Origin: Massospora cicadina
Lineage: Eukaryota > Entomophthoromycota > Entomophthoromycetes > Entomophthorales > Entomophthoraceae
DNA: 64,000 bases
Direction: 5' to 3'
NCBI GenBank assembly: GCA_022478985.1
Contig: JAKSZP010005266.1
Location: forward strand, 331,726 to 395,725
Every line of letters begins with the position of its first letter. Within the stretch, counting starts at the first letter, position 1. A program made the translations under genes and the position numbers. Positions 23,830 to 33,801 of the stretch are shown piece by piece. Under the pieces are notes generated by a model, which was given only the letters and a program-made list of their open reading frames with translations, had not been told where the DNA came from and did no database searches.

Positions 23830-24590
23830 TGTGGGAACCCAGCTGATTTGTGCTCGCTTGGTGCTTGACTCCTGCTGGATTCCAAAAGATTTTATAAAAA
23901 ATTTAAATAAATAAATAAATAAAGTGCCAATAAAAATGAGTTTTATTGATTTTATTAGCTGAGCAATAAGGGAAAAATACTCCTTGTCCTTCACCTATCT
24001 AGTAATTAAAGTAATTTCAAAAGTTGAGGGGGAATTTGGGAATATGTTCAGAATATCTTGCATGAGTCTGAATTAAGAAATATGCAGGAATAGCATATCA
24101 TAACTCGGAACCTTGCTTCAGTGAAGAGGAAGGGAGAAAGGGGAATTCTGATTAGCCCAAACGTACCCATGAGGTAACGTTTTTATGAACTTGAGCCAAT
24201 CACCTCCTGAGAAATTTCTTGCACCTGGGGGACCCCCGCCAAGCCTATAAAGGGGAGGGTCCCCACGCAGGTGTGTTGAAAGACTTTGTTGTGGTTGGGG
24301 GTGTGCCTTTCAATGGTAACCTCAAAGTCTGTGGTGAGGTCGGTGTAATCTGACCAGCCAATTTTATTAGTGCCCATATCAGTTTTGAACTGGTGTTTCC
24401 ACAATCAATGAGGTTCCACTGAGGGTCGGCCAGGGACTTTTGGACGAAATTTTTGATAGCTTCGTTTTTATTATTGTGGGATTTTCTCTTAAATTCCTCG
24501 GGTAATCACAAAAGACCAACATCTCCCTTTTTTGGCAGAACTCGACCTACAACATTCTTGTCTTTAGTCTTCAAAGTTAAATGTCTGACA
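23830..24590 (-). repeat. Gy3 3' LTR (761 bp)
   Basis: It aligns along its whole length with 37976-38740. It starts TGTGGGAACCCAGCTGATTT and ends AAATGTCTGACA on the plus strand. It includes an (AAAT)n microsatellite near 23903-23922 that is shared with the other LTR. Confidence 0.92.
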
Positions 24591-24605
24591 TCACCCCCTC
24601 AAGAA
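24591..24605 (-). other. Gy3 polypurine tract
   Basis: On the minus strand TTGAGGGGGTGA ends directly at the 3' LTR start (TGTCAGAC). It overlaps the end of the integrase frame, which reads LPPNILEG just before. Confidence 0.7.
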
Positions 24606-25720
24606 TGTTAGGGGGCAAGTAGGGTCAAAGGAAATGGCCATGTACACGATTGATAGTGATACCAGTAGCAAGGTTTTTGATAGGGTACTCGTTTCTTTCC
24701 TTGTAGATAATGGTAAAAGGTCCCTCCCAGTTTGTTCCAAGTTTACCGCTTCTAGGGGTGATGCAGTTATGGTAGTACAACACCATGTCAGTAACTTGGA
24801 AAATGGGTAAAGGGGATCAGGAATCATTTTCAGCCTGCCCTTCTTTTGTTACTGTTGTGGCTAAATTGGTCATAGCTTTGGATTGGAGTTGAACTATACG
24901 TTGAGCTGATCTTCTCATAACTTTCTCTGGTTACTCAACTCTAGAAGAGAATACATCCTTAGCTAAGAGGGCTGGTATGCTTGGTTCCCGTCCATACAAG
25001 ACTCGTAATGGTGACATTTTTAAAATCTGGTGATAGCTAATCTGGTATGCCATAAGAGCACTATGTAAATATTGATCCAAGTGAAGAGGATCAGATGAGG
25101 CCAACTTTCGCAGAATGCAAACCAAGGTTCCATTTGCTCTTTCCACTGTTCCGTTAGTGGAGGGGTTATATGGAGCAGAGAAGAATTGTTGTGCTCCCAT
25201 AGAAGTGGCCAGAAGTTTGACTATTCTAGAGGTGAAGCACTTGCCATTATCGCAATGTAGTACTTGGGGGCAACTGTGATGAGTGAAGATGTGTTGATGT
25301 AAAAAGGTGGCGGTGGCCTTAGCTGTTTGAGCAGAAAGAGTCATGGCTTCAACCCACTTAGTGAGGTGGTCATAGCTACTAGATATATCCTTTCCTACTA
25401 GTAGACTGAGGAAAGGGACCTATTACATCTAAGCTGATGGTATGTAATTGTTGTTGCGAGGTAGTTGGTTGATATTGGTATCTAGACTTGAAGCCAAATT
25501 ACTTCTTACAAGTCAGGCAGGCTTCCAAAACATCAACAATATATTCCATCATACCATCCCAGTAAAACCAATCCTTAATTCATTCATAGGTTTTCCTTGC
25601 TCCTCCATGACCTAGGGTAGGATGGGTTTCTAAGATAGCAGGTATACATTCCAAAGGTTGAAGGTAAGGTAGTCATTTAATCCCCACCTGCTTATACAAT
25701 TTCCCATCTTCAACTTGTGT
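24606..25720 (-). pseudogene. pol: Gy3 integrase (lightly broken)
   Basis: This is the best preserved integrase in the window. The zinc domain reads HPTLGHGGARKTYE...CLTCKK near 25620-25500, so HHCC is complete. The core starts ISLDVIGPFPQSTSRKGYI near 25437-25381, then a frameshift, YDHLTKWVEAM, and an open 137-residue stretch at 24931-25344 with VLHCDNGKCF and NGTVERANGTLV. All three acidic residues are thus present (D, D, E). The C-terminal part (24591-24827) has a GPF-type module and ends next to the polypurine tract. A frameshift and a few stops make it inactive. Confidence 0.85.
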
Positions 25721-26260
25721 TATGAAAGTGCCAGGCTAAAATCTTCAGAACAGGCTCATCCACATCCTCCCATTCATTGGGGGTCATTAAGAGATAATGT
25801 AACCGCTTCGTTTCACTATTATCCAAGTGAAGGACTAGTAGCTGATTCAACCCATCAACATTCAAGTGATGGATTCCAGCGCGGTGTTCAATCTTCATGT
25901 CATAAGGCTAGAGCTTTAGGGCCCAGAGAACTAGCCAACCTCTAGGATCCTTCATGTTTTGTAACCACTTTAGAGATGCGTGGTCAGTAACTACAGTGAA
26001 GGTGGTTCCATAGAGGAAGGGGTGATAGTGCTTTACAGTTAGCAGAACAGCAAGGTACTCCTTCTCCGTGACGATGTAGTTACATTCAGCCTTTGACAGC
26101 ATCTTACTAAAGTAGGAGACAGGATGATCTACTCCGTTTTCATCCAACTGGGCTAAGATGGCCCTAACGGCATAGTCTGATGCATCAGTAAATAGGATAA
26201 AGGGTTTATTATAATCTGGATGCTGTAGGATAGGGCGTTGTTGCAGCAGTTGCTTCAGCG
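25721..26260 (-). pseudogene. pol: Gy3 RNase H (broken)
   Basis: The open stretch at 25908-26147 carries DENGVDHPVSYFSKMLSKAE, then NYIVTEKEYLAVLL and FTVVTDHASLKWLQNMKDP, the standard RNase H blocks. At 25710-25898, MKIEHRAGIHHLNVDGLNQL is the last block (family: H-x-G-x-x-N-x-x-D). Upstream, FILFTDASDYAV is readable near 26205-26165 with one frame change. Confidence 0.8.
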
Positions 26261-26822
26261 TCTCAAAAGCATCCTTCTGTTTTGCACCCCACTGGAAATT
26301 GAGTTTTCTTTGTTAATAGGCAAACAACAGATTCACTGAGCTGGGCAAACTTAGGGATAGAATGATGGTAATATCCCATCATCCCTAGAAATACCTGAAT
26401 GTCCCGTAGGTTCTTAGGGAGGAGCATCTTCGAAATTGCTTCAACCTTATTTACCATGAGTTGGATTCCTTTTTAGGAAATAATGTGTCCAAGGAAATCC
26501 AATTTCTTTTGGAAGAATGTACATTTTGAAGGTTTCAACTTGATTTTGGCTTACGTAATCTTCCAAACACCTCCTTCAGATGAGCAAGATGTTCATGGGA
26601 GGTTCGTGAGAATATTGTGATATCATTAGTGTATGTTATGACACAAGCTAATATTAGGTCCCGTAAAATGTGCTTATTGCCCACTGGAAAGAGGCAGGCG
26701 CATTGCACAACCCTTGAGGTAATCATGTGGGTTGGAAGAGATCTTTACTACAGATAAGAGCGCATTTCTCCTGATCTTGAGGAGATGGGTCCATTTGCCA
26801 ATAGCCATTCGCTAAGTCCATG
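26261..26822 (-). pseudogene. pol: Gy3 reverse transcriptase, C-terminal piece
   Basis: It begins at the Gy1b junction with MDLANGYWQMDPSPQDQEKC, then LFQPT-stop-LPQGLCNAPASF. The catalytic motif at 26622-26633 reads Y-T-N-D instead of YLDD. Thumb-region blocks follow (EHLAHLKEVFGRL, MLPKNLRDIQVFLGMMGYYH). The first half lies at 34967-35230 on the other side of Gy1b. Confidence 0.85.
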
Positions 26823-27987
26823 TATAAAAATTTACTCCGTTAGGTTGATTATTGGAGATCAACCCTAGTAATCTTTCTACTGCACATGTTCAATCTCCTC
26901 ATGCACCTCGCATTGTAAGAATAAATATAATCCAATAATAGTATGACGACTATTGTCCATAGTTGAGCTAAAATTATTTTCAAGCCCAACGCTTCAGCCG
27001 GTATTTCTGATTAATAATTGATATCCTATTTATAGGGATCTGTTCCCTGTAATCCTGTCCACTTGATCTTTGATAAGATCCTCTGATGGCAGTCTCCTTT
27101 GTCCCAACACACAGTTGGCAGCAATCCCTTAGCTGTGGTTCCCTTCATCTCTAGATCCCCACTTGGATCTCTACTCTTCTCTGAGATTCTACCAATTATT
27201 GCCTTCTGCAATAATATCCTTGAGATGGAATCTTCACGCTAGATGCTGATAGTCTGACTATCACCAAATCTAAAAATAAAACAAATAATGTTCTAAAGTA
27301 GTAATGTATAAGTGTATATGTGTTTTTAACTATGTTTATTATTTTTCTTTTATCAGAGTGAATCCTAGGGAATTTATAGGGGATTCTGCCGTCTAACCCT
27401 CAGTTAACACCTCTTCAATTAAACGGCAGCCGTTGCCATTTAATCACCCTTCCTCATCTCGGCAGCAATGGTCTTCCCCATCCTGGCTAGGATTCTGACG
27501 TTGGACATCCTCGAGACCTCAAACAGAAAGAGTCAGAAACGTGTCCCTAACGTTTTCCTCTCAATCCAAGTGAATCAACCATAATTGGCTAGCGACCTGC
27601 TTAGGTAATGGGACTTTTTACCCATTATGGCAGGTCACTTCACCAACCAATCAATTCACTAGTTGTAGGCAGCATCAATTGTATCGCAACTCATTAAACA
27701 TTCTCAACCAGTTAGTGATGAAGCTCAACCGATCCCAATCAGTACACCTGATAGTTTTTACTATCAGATGCCCCTATCTTGTTGGCAGCTCCACCCGATG
27801 AGATATTAGGTATTCATCTGGATTAATCCCTGATGGATATGACCAGACAAATATCCTAAAATCCCCCAAACATAGTTCCTCTGAAATTTGGGTCATCCAA
27901 TTTCCAATTCACTTCGCTTTAGGGAATTTTTCCCCTAGCAATACTAGAAAATCTAGAAGGCTGGGAATATGGGAAAAAATCCCAACA
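26823..27987 (-). repeat. Gy1b 3' LTR (1165 bp)
   Basis: It aligns base by base with 33802-34966, with a central part near 27040-27240 almost identical and more differences at the ends. It starts TATAAAAATTTACT (TG changed to TA) and ends AAATCCCAACA. It has hairpins at 27605-27632 (TAATGGG...CCCATTA) and 27748-27767. Confidence 0.93.
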
Positions 27988-28003
27988 CATCCCTTCTTTT
28001 GCC
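27988..28003 (-). other. Gy1b polypurine tract
   Basis: The minus strand reads GGCAAAAGAAGGGATG directly before the 3' LTR start TGTTGGG. Position and purine content fit the plus-strand primer. Confidence 0.7.
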
Positions 28004-28538
28004 TATATTTCCAGTGAGAAAAGGACTGGGCATAGAAACACCACTTTGTACACTTGGTCAAATAACTTCATTGGTTCAAGCGGAGTACACTCATCAATAC
28101 TCAATGCTACTCAGGACAACCTTTGGCATATGGCATTCCTCCTCTTCCTTCTTGCTACTGCCTACTCAGAGTGCGGTCCCCATGACCTCTTGTCATGCCA
28201 GGCTGATCGATTTACTTGTGACAATATTTTTCCCAGGATCTGGGTTTCCCCCATCATGGTATATGACCCACTGTCATATTCAGGTTTCTTGGTCCAGCAT
28301 CCTTAGATTCCTGATTCTCTTCTCATCCTAGACAGGAGACTCTTGCCATCGATGTTCATTTCACAGATTTGATTAAGAGTACTTATTATGTTCACCTTTA
28401 TTATTTCACTCAAAACCTTTTGGCTGTAAGTCATTCTTAATCCTTCCCTCAGAAAGCTTATTTCATCAATTTTATGAAATTAATTTCCTTAAATTAGAGC
28501 TTAATGGGTTGTAGGGTGCATAATGTCAACTTCTATAT
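28004..28538 (+). other. Gy1b 3' internal region, short plus-strand frames
   Basis: Two overlapping plus-strand frames (27969-28331, starting inside the LTR, and 28046-28306) run here antisense to the element. The second contains a hydrophobic stretch (MAFLLFLLATAYSE) that resembles a signal or membrane segment, followed by four cysteines in 25 residues. There is no recognisable domain. They may be part of an antisense unit with the frame at 28539 or may simply reflect the pyrimidine-rich strand. Confidence 0.3.
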
Positions 28539-29705
28539 ATGTCCGACATCCCCCCTAGTCCTGCTCATATGTCAAACTCAGAATCTCATTATCAGCAACT
28601 TCTGAACAGTCTGTCAGATTTGGACCTCCGCCTCTTCCAGCGGATGAGTTGGGATGCTTGGCAGAACCTCTTCTATGGTCCTTCCAGGACTCATAAGCCT
28701 AGTCTGGCACAAGGGGTTAGTCCTTCCATCGAGTTACCAGAAACAGTATCCAATTCCACCAAAACCAGGCGTGCCATCATTTGGAATAACTCTCGATTGA
28801 CTCTTCCCTTATAGTCAATCCCTGAGTTGGACTTCAAAACCCTTCTGGATTCAGCTCCTTTCACTGAGGCTCCAAACATCATTATTGATGCTCTGGAGGT
28901 TATGCTGACTGCTTTAGATTGTTCATTCCTGGATGGGTCAGATTTGCTCCCCAAGTTCCTCTTCTGACTTGGTCAACTTTACCAACCCGTAGTGCTGGTT
29001 TCTGAGCTTTCAATTGGGAACAGCATTCATTCTGAGCTCACCTATGCTGAACTTTGAGCGCAAGTCACCGAGGCATTGTCATTAGTTCTGAATCCCTCAG
29101 ATCTGGACAACCTTCTGAATCAGGATACTGCCAATTATGCTCTCCACTTTGCCAGTCAAGTTCTTTGAAGCTGGTTGACAAAGCTTCCAGCCTCGCCTAA
29201 TTTTCATTGGTCATTCAGCTTCAGCTTCCGCGAAGCCCATAGTTGTCATTTACAGGATGCAATCCATTCTTTGCATGACTACCTCTTCTCTGGAGCTTCC
29301 CATCGCTATCTTCCATTGATGGTGCTAATTGGGGGTATGATTCAACAATCTCCCTCGAGTATTCCTTCTTTGCTGCTGGCTCATATGTCTGGTGTTCTTG
29401 ATGAGGCCCATCAGCAGGCACTTAAGACAAATCTTCCAGTACCAGTGCCTTATCAGGATTACTTGGGGTTATTCGCCAATTTCCTCTTCCTTTATTGCTG
29501 TTTTCCACCCCGCTCTGGGGATTCGCAATTGGCATCTTCCAACATATCCATTTCCCTTCCCCTAGTCGCATTCTCTCAGTGTTTGGCATCAGCTCAACAA
29601 ATGTGGTTTCTTTTAGTACTTGCCCTTACAAGTTTCCAATCGCATATCAATTTTGATGGGCTATTCCTTCCTACCACGATCCATCCTCCCTCCCCCAAGA
29701 GGTGA
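28539..29705 (+). pseudogene. antisense open frame in the Gy1b 3' region, unknown product
   Basis: One frame of 389 codons runs opposite to gag-pol, from an ATG at 28539 to TGA at 29703-29705. It has only four internal stops, at 28812 (TAG), 28965, 29055 and 29166 (all TGA). Each is one C-to-T change from CAG or CGA. The last 176 codons are uninterrupted. The predicted protein has a Ser/Pro-rich N-terminus, amphipathic helical parts and an F/L-rich hydrophobic segment (YLGLFANFLFLYCCF). I do not recognise a family. It lies between the integrase end and the 3' LTR, a place where some plant gypsy elements carry antisense ORFs. The pyrimidine-rich strand lowers stop frequency, so openness alone is weak proof. 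Confidence 0.45.
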
Positions 29706-30040
29706 CATAGGCAGAATCATCCCCTCACTGAGGACAATCAATAAAAAATAAAAAGTTTATATTATATCAGCTCTCTCTTTTTTTCCAATATCTTTTATCA
29801 ATTTTTTATTTTTAGTTCCTTTTTTTTTCTATGGACTTGACCTTGTTTCAGTTCAGAGGTTTATCTTTTCCCTCAAAACTGGATCCTGAGCACTTAAACC
29901 TACCAGTTTTCTATAGTTCAGCAGTCCTTTTTCGGACTTAACCATCTAGATTGGTTCAGAGGTTTTTTCTTTGGACTTGACCTAATCATTAGGACATGAC
30001 CAACTTAATGGTTCATCAGTCCTTTGGGAACTCTTTTTTT
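29706..30040. repeat. T-rich stretch with degenerate short repeats
   Basis: Runs of T and C dominate. A unit with GGACTTGACC, then about 15-20 bases, then GTTCAGAGGTTT is seen near 29832, 29935 and 29973 in imperfect form. No gene is seen apart from the possible end of the integrase C-terminus on the minus strand. Confidence 0.4.
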
Positions 30041-31102
30041 ATTTTTTTTCTTTAATCCACCGCTTTAAATACTTAGTATGGACTCGATTTACTACTCTCT
30101 CATCCAAGAGATTCTTGATGGAATAAGCATCGGTCGCCATCTTGGCAATTACTTAGAATAGACCCAACTATAACGCATCCAACTTGTTTCTTCGTCCAAA
30201 ACCAAGCATATTGCAATAGGCGACTCTTTCTCCTATTCAATATTCTTCTAATGGCAGTCAGTTCTTATCATCCGTCAATTTTACTCCTATCCTTTTCTTT
30301 AAGGTAGTATTGAATGCTTGTGATTGCATATTGATCAGATACTCATCAGTTGGTTCAGGTATTGTTTGGTACTCATCCCCAATGTAGGTTCTACTACCAA
30401 ATATATTATTGGGAGTAAAGCGGCTTTTTCTCTTATAAAGTAATTCAAATGGCGTCTTTCCGGTTGCTGTATGATGACTGATGTTGTAGGCAAACATCAC
30501 CAAACTAAGGTACGTTTCTCACGCAGAAGTTCTCCCCGTGACTAGCTTCCTCAGCGTCGCAGCCAGTGTCCCATTGACTCGTTCTACCAGTCTGTTCATC
30601 TCTGGCCAGTATGGTGCTGACATGACTCCCCAGATTCCCATTATTTCGTTTAGCCTCAGGATCACATGGGACGTGAAGTTGATCCCATTATCACTCAGTA
30701 TAACTTGTGGACACCTATGCTGGTATACTACATGATCCAGGATAAATCTCGCAGTACTGGTAGCGTCAACTCAGGTTAATGCTCTCGTTTTGACTCATCT
30801 CGTCAGATGATTGATGGCTACTATGATGTATTTCACTCTTCCTGTACTCATTGCCAACTGTCACATCATGTCAATAGACACCATGTGCCATGCAAATCCA
30901 GGTCAGACCAGTAAGTATCCAGTCGTATTCTTGTGTGGTTTATGCAGTTGGCATTCCACTCAACAAGCCAGATGGTCCGCAACATCATAATTAAATGATT
31001 CCCAGTAATAATACTGGTGAATATGGTTGGTCATTTTTCTCAGGCCTCCGTGCCCAACAACCTTATGAGCAGCTTGAACGATTTCTGCTCTCTCCAACAG
31101 TT
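30041..31102 (-). pseudogene. pol: Gy1b integrase (broken)
   Basis: Reading leftward: WHMVSIDMM near 30885 (first aspartate), VKYIIVAINHLTR then TGA at the conserved tryptophan, VILSDNGINFTSHVILRL near 30700 (second aspartate) and NRLVERVNGTLAATLRKL near 30590 (glutamate). An open stretch at 30258-30503 has FAYNISHHTATGKTPFELLY. The C-terminal region near 30100-30060 reads VNRVHTKYLKRW. The catalytic triad is present, but several stops interrupt it. Confidence 0.82.
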
Positions 31103-31840
31103 TCAGGAATATTGCTGTTTCCCATTTATCATCTTAAATACTTGTCCATCCATGATCTTGGTGTTTTCTATCGCTTTATGAAGCGCACCTTGGATTTCTC
31201 TAGGCTCATCCTTGATTCTTCCCTCAATCATTCTCTGGAATAGCTCATCCACCTGCGGATATACCAACTGGACCATTGGTAACCACAATAAGCCATCCTC
31301 ATTCTGGTGAGAAGCCCCCACTTGGTGGACTATCTCATAATCATAAGCCTGAAGCTTAAGTGACCATCAGGCCAGTCATCCTTCAGGTTCCCGCAGATTG
31401 TGCAGCCAACGGAATAAAAAGTGGTCTGTCACCACCTTAAAGCGTGTTCCATGGACATACACCCAAAACTGTTTACAGGAATAAATGACCGCAAGGCATT
31501 CACGCTCAGTTACATGTAATTGCTCTCCACGGCAGAGAGTGTCTGGCTCACATATGCCAACAGATGTTTGTCCCCAAGTTCATCTACTTGGCTCAGTATG
31601 GCACCAATCGCCATCAACGATGCATTGGTTTAAATGATAAACTCCTGATCAAAATTTGGATATTTCAGAATTGGCAAATTTATCAGGTATCAGCATAATT
31701 CATCAAAAGAGTCCTGGGCCTCTCCTTTCCATATGAATCCTTTTTTTGGATCTTTTGAATAAATGAATTAAAGGCTCATCTATTCGGGCAAAGTCCCAAA
31801 TAAATCTTCTATAGTATCCGACCATCCAAAGGAATACTTG
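31103..31840 (-). pseudogene. pol: Gy1b RNase H and connection (broken)
   Basis: Blocks NASLMAIGAILSQVDELGDK (31640-31580, with N for the first catalytic D), FKVVTDHFLFRWLHNLREP (31440-31385) and IVHQVGASHQNEDGLLWLP (31330-31280) follow the usual order. The frame then stays open through 31103 in the tether toward the integrase zinc domain. Confidence 0.8.
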
Positions 31841-32504
31841 GATGTCTCAGACACTCTTCAGCACAGCCATCTGCTCAATAGCTGCTATCTTCTTGGGTTG
31901 CAGCTGCAATCCATTTGCGTTGATCACAAATCCCAGGTATTCAAGCTCCCTCTTGAAGAATTGGCGCTTCCGTGGCTTGATCTTCAGGTTAGCCACGGAC
32001 AGTCTCTTAAACACTTCCTCCAAGTGCTGAAGGTGATCAGTAAACGTTCTACTGAACACATTGATATCGTCCAGATATACCAGGACGCACAATAACTTCA
32101 GGTCGCATAATATCGCGTCCATGGCCCTCTGGAACGTTGTGGGCGCATTACAAAGACCCTGGGGCATCCTAGTCAGCTGGTATAACCCCTGTGCGGTGAC
32201 AATCGCACATTTTTTGGTCTTCTGCTGACAAGTCAATCTGCCAGTATCCCGAGATTAGGTCCATTGTGGAGAAATACTTCGATTCTCCTAATTGATCCAG
32301 CGCATCATCGATCCTCAGTAGGGGATACAAATCCTTCTTCGTAATTTTATTCAGCCTCCAATAGTCAATCACTGCCCAGTTCAATCCATCTTTCTTCTTC
32401 ATGATCAGAATTGGACTTGCCCAGGGACTTGATGATGGAACTAGAAGCCCATGCTTTACTAGCTTGCTGATCTCATCTTCCACTACTGTCTTGGTAGCTT
32501 TCAT
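31841..32504 (-). pseudogene. pol: Gy1b reverse transcriptase (one frameshift)
   Basis: Two overlapping open frames make up nearly the whole RT. The first, 32504-32169, holds SPWASPILIMKKKDG, LLRIDDALDQLG and FSTMDLISGYWQIDL. The second, 32236-31847, holds LYQLTRMPQGLCNAP, an intact YLDD at 32066-32077 in VLVYLDDINVFSRTF, and the thumb block LEYLGFVINANGLQ. A frameshift near 32200 separates them. The polymerase site is intact. This is the best kept RT in the window. Confidence 0.88.
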
Positions 32505-32745
32505 TCTTCAGATCAGTCTCAGACTTATAGGTAGATTTTCCCCAGTGTTGACTTTATAAATTACGCTTTGTGCGCATCCCAAATTGTGGTCATCCTGAGT
32601 GAATACTTCCCAATCTCTCTCAAATAATTTGAGCACCTCCTCCTTCTGCCCTTCTGACAGATTGGTGAGCTGCTCTCAATCAACTAATAGGTTGATGCTT
32701 TTGGCTGCTCTGGCTGGTAATCCCATTTCCTTGAGAGACCCAAAG

Positions 32746-33408
32746 TCATGGAATTGTCTCATTTCTGCCGTCATGATTAAATGAATAAGCGATGATTTGA
32801 TTTCTCGTAATCTTCATTGGTTTTTCACTTAAATTCGCTAAGAGAAAACGTATTTCTCCATGGCCCGGCATAATTATCCCAGGAGCCACCCAAGGCTCCA
32901 CTCTGGACTTCTTCCAGGGGCTTCTGACTTCTCCATACAACAACTCCGGACTCTCTAGAGTCAACCCTGTGTCAACTATCATCTGCAATCTGGCCGGTTT
33001 GATTTTCTCCTTCTTGATCTGCAAAGGAATTCCCTGGCTTTCTAGGATTTTGGCCGGCATCTCTCGTTGCTTCCTACCAACTAATTGGTACTGAATCGGT
33101 ACAATGCTATCATTGTATATCAAGTTGATGAAGTTATTTCTCCGGTTCAATAGAACTTCACCATTCTTTTGATATACTAATGGTAACGTCTGACCCAGGA
33201 TGGTCAACATATTATCCTCAAAGTTACATTTAACTCTATATTTCTGCAGAAACTCCATATCAATCAGGATAGCATAGTTTTGTTTCGCCAAAACTATCGC
33301 TGGTGTGGATACCACCAACGGCCTGAATCGTAGTGGCAGCACACTATATGCTCCACAGGAAATGATGGCGTTTGGCTCAGCTGTTCTGTATTCCTTCTTT
33401 GGCATCAC
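32746..33408 (-). pseudogene. pol: Gy1b protease C-terminal half and linker, open 220 residues
   Basis: This uninterrupted frame starts after the protease active site. It has the block EYRTAEPNAIISCGAYSVL, then AIVLAKQNYAILIDMEFL (protease C-terminal motif with ILID for ILIG). Next come the conserved linker LQMIVDTGLTLESPELLYGE, APGIIMPGHGEIRFLLANL, and finally NQIIAYSFNHDG. DSG/DTG is missing at the normal place because of the deletion upstream. The length of the open frame shows this copy is younger than the others here. Confidence 0.8.
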
Positions 33409-33754
33409 TGGTCATGTCAGACTCACTTGCACTTCTGTGTGCTTTCAATTTCTCTATTTTTTTCATAAACTTCTCAATGTCTGCACCAAATGTTCTTAAA
33501 TGAACATGATCTGCTTCACATTCCATTTTCAGGAATAGGACCTCTCAGATGAGGTCTCCTTCTTTCCTCTTTAATGAGTTTATTTTGCCAAGTAATTCAT
33601 TCCCAAAGTTGGCTATGTTGTCAACCCCTTCCTCCACCTTGGCAATTCGTTCTTCTAAGGCTGCAAACTCTTAGTGGTCTGCAGAGTTTAAGGCTTTCTG
33701 GTTCACTGTGGCGATCTTGGTCCACAACTTGCGCATCTCTTCTTTGTACGACAT
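33409..33754 (-). pseudogene. gag: Gy1b gag remnant (internal deletion)
   Basis: It starts at the ATG 33754-33752 (MSYKEEMRKLWTKIATVNQK). The helical N-terminus aligns with Gy1a gag (EFAALEERIAKVEEG). After about 100 codons it runs straight into the protease second half. Compared with Gy1a, roughly 1.4 kb is missing: the rest of gag, the zinc knuckle and the protease active site. It could have moved only with proteins from a complete relative. Confidence 0.75.
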
Positions 33755-33783
33755 TCTGGATAAATTCTTCTACTCAACTACCC

Positions 33784-33801
33784 CTGTAGTGAGCACTAAC
33801 T
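33784..33801 (-). other. primer-binding-like site of Gy1b
   Basis: The minus strand reads AGTTAGTGCTCACTACAG next to the 5' LTR. The core GTGCTCACTA is shared with Gy1a and Gy3. Confidence 0.55.

Noticed and set aside
23903..23922. Tandem AAAT units as a regulatory array
   Set aside because: Short microsatellite present in both Gy3 LTRs (also near 38048); too simple to call functional. There are no CRISPR-like spaced repeats anywhere.
32746..33408. The intact 220-residue frame as a possible domesticated host gene
   Set aside because: It sits in order between gag and RT of Gy1b, and its blocks recur in Gy1a, Gy2 and Gy4 at the same place. It is simply a well-preserved part of pol.
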